Shown: one piece after another, positions 63,191-64,000 of the stretch | Layout: the number at the start of each line of letters is the position of its first letter | Numbering within the stretch: position 1 is the stretch's first letter | Assembly (NCBI RefSeq): GCF_022179225.1 | Contig: NZ_BPQL01000014.1 | Coordinates: forward strand, 27,826-91,825 | Source of the DNA: Methylobacterium goesingense | GTDB taxonomy: Bacteria; Pseudomonadota; Alphaproteobacteria; Rhizobiales; Beijerinckiaceae | Direction: 5' to 3' | DNA: 64,000 nucleotides | The notes under the pieces: model-generated | What the model was told of the DNA's origin: nothing | The model's input: only the letters and a program-made list of their open reading frames with translations | Database searches by the model: none | Translations under genes and position numbers: made by a program

Positions 63191-64000
63191 GTGAGCGAGA
63201 CCTCTTTCCGGCCCACCGGACGCACCCGCCGCCACGCGATCCTCCTCGGCGCGAGCCTCGCCGCCGCCCTGCTGGCCCCCACCCTCGCCTGCGCCCAGAC
63301 CGAACTTCTCAACGTCTCCTACGATCCGACTCGTGAGCTCTACCGCGAGATCAACGCCGCCTTCTCCGAGGACTGGAAGGCCAAGACCGGCGAGACCCTC
63401 ACCGTGCGCGCGGCCCATGGCGGCTCGGGCTCGCAGGCCCGCACCGTGATCGACGGCATCCCGGCCGACGTGGTGACCCTCGGCATCCCGTCCGATATCG
63501 ACGCGATCAGCCGCATCTCGAAGAAGATCCCGGCGGACTGGCGCACCAAACTGCCGAACCAGGGGCTGCCCTACACCTCGACGGTGGTGTTCCTCGTGCG
63601 CAAGGGGAACCCGAAGGGCGTCAAGGACTGGGGCGACCTGGTGAAGCCCGACATCAAGGTCATCACCCCCAACCCGAAGACCTCCGCCGGCGGCCGCTGG
63701 AACTTCCTCGCCGCCTGGGGCTACGCCTACGAGCGCGACGGCAAGGACGCCGACAAGGCCAACGCCTTCGTGGGCGAGGTCTACAAGAACGTCCCCGTCC
63801 TCGACACCGGCGCGCGTGGCTCCACCGTGACCTTCGCGCAGCGCGGCCTCGGCGACGTGCTGCCCACCTGGGAGAACGAGGCCTATCTCGTCTTCGAGGA
63901 ATTCGGCCGCGACAAGTTCGATGTGGTCGTGCCGCCGACCTCGATCTACGCCGAGCCGCCGGTCGCCCTGGTCGACGTTGGCGTCGACCAGGGCGACCGG
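63191..64000 (+). CDS. Sulfate/thiosulfate ABC transporter substrate-binding protein (3' end outside window)
   Basis: The frame starts at GTG 63191 and is open to the window end (270 residues). A signal peptide ([22 protein letters not shown], with possible Tat-like RRH before it) precedes [20 protein letters not shown], the family start. Further conserved blocks are [61 protein letters not shown] and [11 protein letters not shown]. These match periplasmic sulfate-binding Sbp/CysP proteins that feed the CysTWA importer. Genes cysT/W/A would be expected after the edge but are not visible. Confidence 0.95.
   Translation, partial: MSETSFRPTGRTRRHAILLGASLAAALLAPTLACAQTELLNVSYDPTRELYREINAAFSEDWKAKTGETLTVRAAHGGSGSQARTVIDGIPADVVTLGIPSDIDAISRISKKIPADWRTKLPNQGLPYTSTVVFLVRKGNPKGVKDWGDLVKPDIKVITPNPKTSAGGRWNFLAAWGYAYERDGKDADKANAFVGEVYKNVPVLDTGARGSTVTFAQRGLGDVLPTWENEAYLVFEEFGRDKFDVVVPPTSIYAEPPVALVDVGVDQGDR

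Overview
The window is about 70% G+C chromosomal DNA from an alphaproteobacterium of the order Hyphomicrobiales, most likely Methylobacterium or Methylorubrum. The pointers are a 557-residue formate--tetrahydrofolate ligase (FtfL, used in C1 assimilation), a NepR-type general-stress anti-sigma factor, the xerD | aroK-aroB-CNNM arrangement, a CheY-CheZ pair, and many Pro/Ala/Gly-rich exported proteins. No rRNA, tRNA, CRISPR array, phage or insertion sequence was recognised. The genus is an inference from gene content.

Layout. 1-3.4 kb: a glycerophosphodiester phosphodiesterase cut by the window edge, a YddG-like exporter, a DUF985 cupin and two envelope proteins. 3.7-8.5 kb: a divergent PEP carboxylase homologue facing a phosphohexomutase. 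8.7-12.6 kb: a QmcA/NfeD membrane pair, a membrane-anchored nuclease-fold protein and an exported NTF2-like protein. 13-19 kb: lipid kinase, TerC, acid phosphatase, ECF sigma/anti-sigma pair and patatin. 19-29 kb: ispG, kup, a cell-wall hydrolase lipoprotein, secA with a GNAT gene, and a periplasmic PPIase. 29-38 kb: a diguanylate cyclase, then aroK-aroB-hybrid kinase-CNNM reading leftward, divergent from a 50-residue membrane protein and xerD. 38-46 kb: AI-2E transporter, moaE, a tandem gamma-carbonic-anhydrase-fold protein, and TetR divergent from an LplT-PlsC-Aas fusion. 46-54 kb: bioF-like gene, cheY-cheZ, HAD hydrolase, degenerate EAL protein, CopZ-like protein, ftfL. 54-61 kb: spermidine-synthase-like protein, GNAT, ZapE, and a two-subunit molybdenum hydroxylase. 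61-64 kb: small genes, an orphan nepR, and the start of a sulfate-binding protein gene.

Working together: xerD and ZapE serve chromosome segregation and division; SecA, SurA-like PPIase and the cell-wall hydrolase serve the envelope; ispG, aroB/K, moaE and bioF supply isoprenoids, aromatics and cofactors; MoaE output (molybdopterin) is needed by the hydroxylase at 58-61 kb; FtfL feeds formate carbon into the folate pool.

Most of the window is ordinary. The most notable signals are: (1) a 105-bp interspersed element present twice, whose termini supply TAA stop codons to the neighbouring genes; (2) a recurrent pattern of short degenerate tandem repeats, usually with an 18-nt period, lying at the 5' ends of genes, in two cases creating ladders of alternative GTG or TTG starts; (3) a fused two-domain gamma-carbonic-anhydrase-like protein in which the three zinc histidines are split between the two halves in a complementary way. 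No clearly new multi-gene defence or metabolic system was found.
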